64,000 nucleotides of DNA from positions 669,501 through 733,500 of the forward strand of contig JASJOG010000123.1 of assembly GCA_030142905.1 (NCBI GenBank), in the 5' to 3' direction. Under the pieces are notes generated by a model. It was not told the DNA's origin. It worked only from the letters and a program-made list of their open reading frames with translations, and searched no databases. Position numbers and translations under genes: made by a program. This document shows positions 62,951 to 64,000 of the stretch, piece after piece. Source of the DNA: Heliopora coerulea (taxonomy: Eukaryota > Cnidaria > Anthozoa > Scleralcyonacea > Helioporidae). Position 1 is the stretch's first letter; every line of letters starts with the position of its first letter.

Positions 62951-63820
62951 TCATAATCCATTATAGGCATTCTGGGAAGACTTCTGCTTCAGGAGCTTTA
63001 TAACAGCTAGTAATAAAAACAAAAACAATATGGTTGGTGTCACGAGCAAAATTTTTTCAAATTTCAATAAAGGCATTGAAATCAGGAGTACATGGCTGAG
63101 CTTGTTCTCTGGTCAGTACGCAAATTGATGCGTGCTGATTGGCTGTCCAGCAGTGCAAAAAGGTTTTTCGACCAAACCAGGAAATTTTTGGTGGGAAAAT
63201 TTCCGAGTTGATTTGAAGACAAACCAATCAGATTTGGGTAGGTTTTGAAAAAAGATTAACCACAGCGAACTGCTAACGACGCAGTTAAATATTTTCAACT
63301 ATGATTTTAAGGAGAAAGCTAGTTGAACAGACAAAAAAACAAACAAAAATAACAAGTTATAAGTAAAAACAAGCCAGCAAGCCTAAACCACTACCTTGCA
63401 ACACTAAAAGAGGTATTAAAGTGATACAGGAAGTAATCTAGATTCATATCATAAATTTCTCATTAATCTAGTCTGTTCGGACTGGATGGGAAAATGTTTG
63501 GCTTCAGTTTTTGCTTTTGCACAGACCTCACTCCCTTGTCGTTCGATCTGTAAAAAAAACCTCAGGCAACTACTTTCTCGTGCGGACCATACACTCGGTT
63601 ATTAAGTAAATCATTATACAGATATCCAACTGCAGCACATAAACGTTAGTATACTATTACCTTCCTTTTCTTCACTAGACATAGTCCCTCGTGGAAACTC
63701 AACATCAAAAGTGATAAAGAGGTCTCCAAACAAATTATTGTTATCGTAACTCGGCATCCCTTGTTCTTTCTTCCTGATAGTGGCGCCTGGCCAAGTGATC
63801 TTTTCCCGTGAAACATGAAC
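62951..63820 (-). CDS. DNAJB11: DnaJ homolog subfamily B member 11 (ERdj3), last two exons
   Basis: Minus-strand exons 63661-63820 (160 bp) and 62951-63006 (56 bp), GT-AG joined in phase 1, stop TGA at 62951. The first encodes VHVSREKITWPGATIRKK, then MPSYDNNNLFGDLFITFDVE and FP, matching the C-terminal substrate-binding domain of human DNAJB11 (ISRDKITRPGA...FDNNN...LIITFDVDFP). The last encodes IKLLKQKSSQNAYNGL, matching human IKQLLKQGSVQKVYNGL but lacking the final few residues. DNAJB11 is an ER-lumen co-chaperone that delivers unfolded proteins to BiP. The J domain and signal peptide lie beyond the right edge. A run of 24 A on the plus strand gives the acceptor a poly-T tract. Confidence 0.9.
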
Positions 63821-63834
63821 CTGGGACCAAAAAA

Positions 63835-63866
<32 letters not shown>

Positions 63867-63965
63867 AAGAATGTAGGTAATAAGGAAATAATTCTTGTAA
63901 ACAGACAAGTACATGAGCAGACAGGCATACCCATTACCTATGAAGAAATGAGATATGTTTCAAAA

Positions 63966-64000
63966 GTAAAGTATCTTTATTTACACTGGATAACTCTATC
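63966..64000 (-). mobile_element. start of a SINE of the 49805 family, cut by the window edge
   Basis: AAGTATCTTTATTTACACTG then GATAACTCTATC matches the 3' tail region at 49813-49848 with few differences, same orientation. Confidence 0.6.

Overview
This is nuclear DNA from an animal with intron-rich genes and many small repeats. The encoded proteins are metazoan (ARMC8, MAIP1, USP10, DNAJB11, heme peroxidase). The repeats include hAT-type MITEs, tRNA-derived SINEs and Penelope-type hammerhead ribozyme remnants. Together these look to me most like an anthozoan cnidarian, probably a stony coral. That assignment is inference from memory of such genomes, not a search result.

Layout. 1-15100: no convincing gene; three hAT-like MITEs (two TA-poor, GC-rich termini plus a 417 bp one, each with an intact 8 bp target duplication), a 122 bp tandem repeat and a 5'-truncated LINE. 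15120-18797: a TTATG-type simple array invaded by three elements, one carrying a hAT transposase with three in-frame stops. 19098-27116 (+): six exons of a secreted-type gene joining FG-GAP/ASPIC-UnbV (CRTAC1-like) modules and two cadherin-like domains to a complete animal heme peroxidase; its 5' exon is not found. 27117-33294: repeats and microsatellites. 33295-35289 (-): USP10 with an uninterrupted coding frame. 37326-40725 (-): MAIP1 in five exons. 41024-56187 (+): ARMC8 in twenty exons, divergent from MAIP1 across about 300 bp. 56188-62950: no certain gene; a TTAA-flanked MITE family. 62951-63820 (-): the last two exons of DNAJB11, whose 5' part lies beyond the window.

Functionally the recognised genes are unrelated housekeeping neighbours: ubiquitin ligase subunit (ARMC8), deubiquitinase (USP10), mitochondrial m-AAA partner (MAIP1) and ER co-chaperone (DNAJB11). 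The most unusual item is the CRTAC1-like/peroxidase fusion. Its peroxidase keeps the distal Gln-His, the catalytic Arg and the proximal His. It appears to have lost both residues that esterify heme in myeloperoxidase, and the Asn that contacts the proximal His. Exon models were built by hand from reading frame, splice sites and remembered family sequences; every internal exon length was checked against phase.
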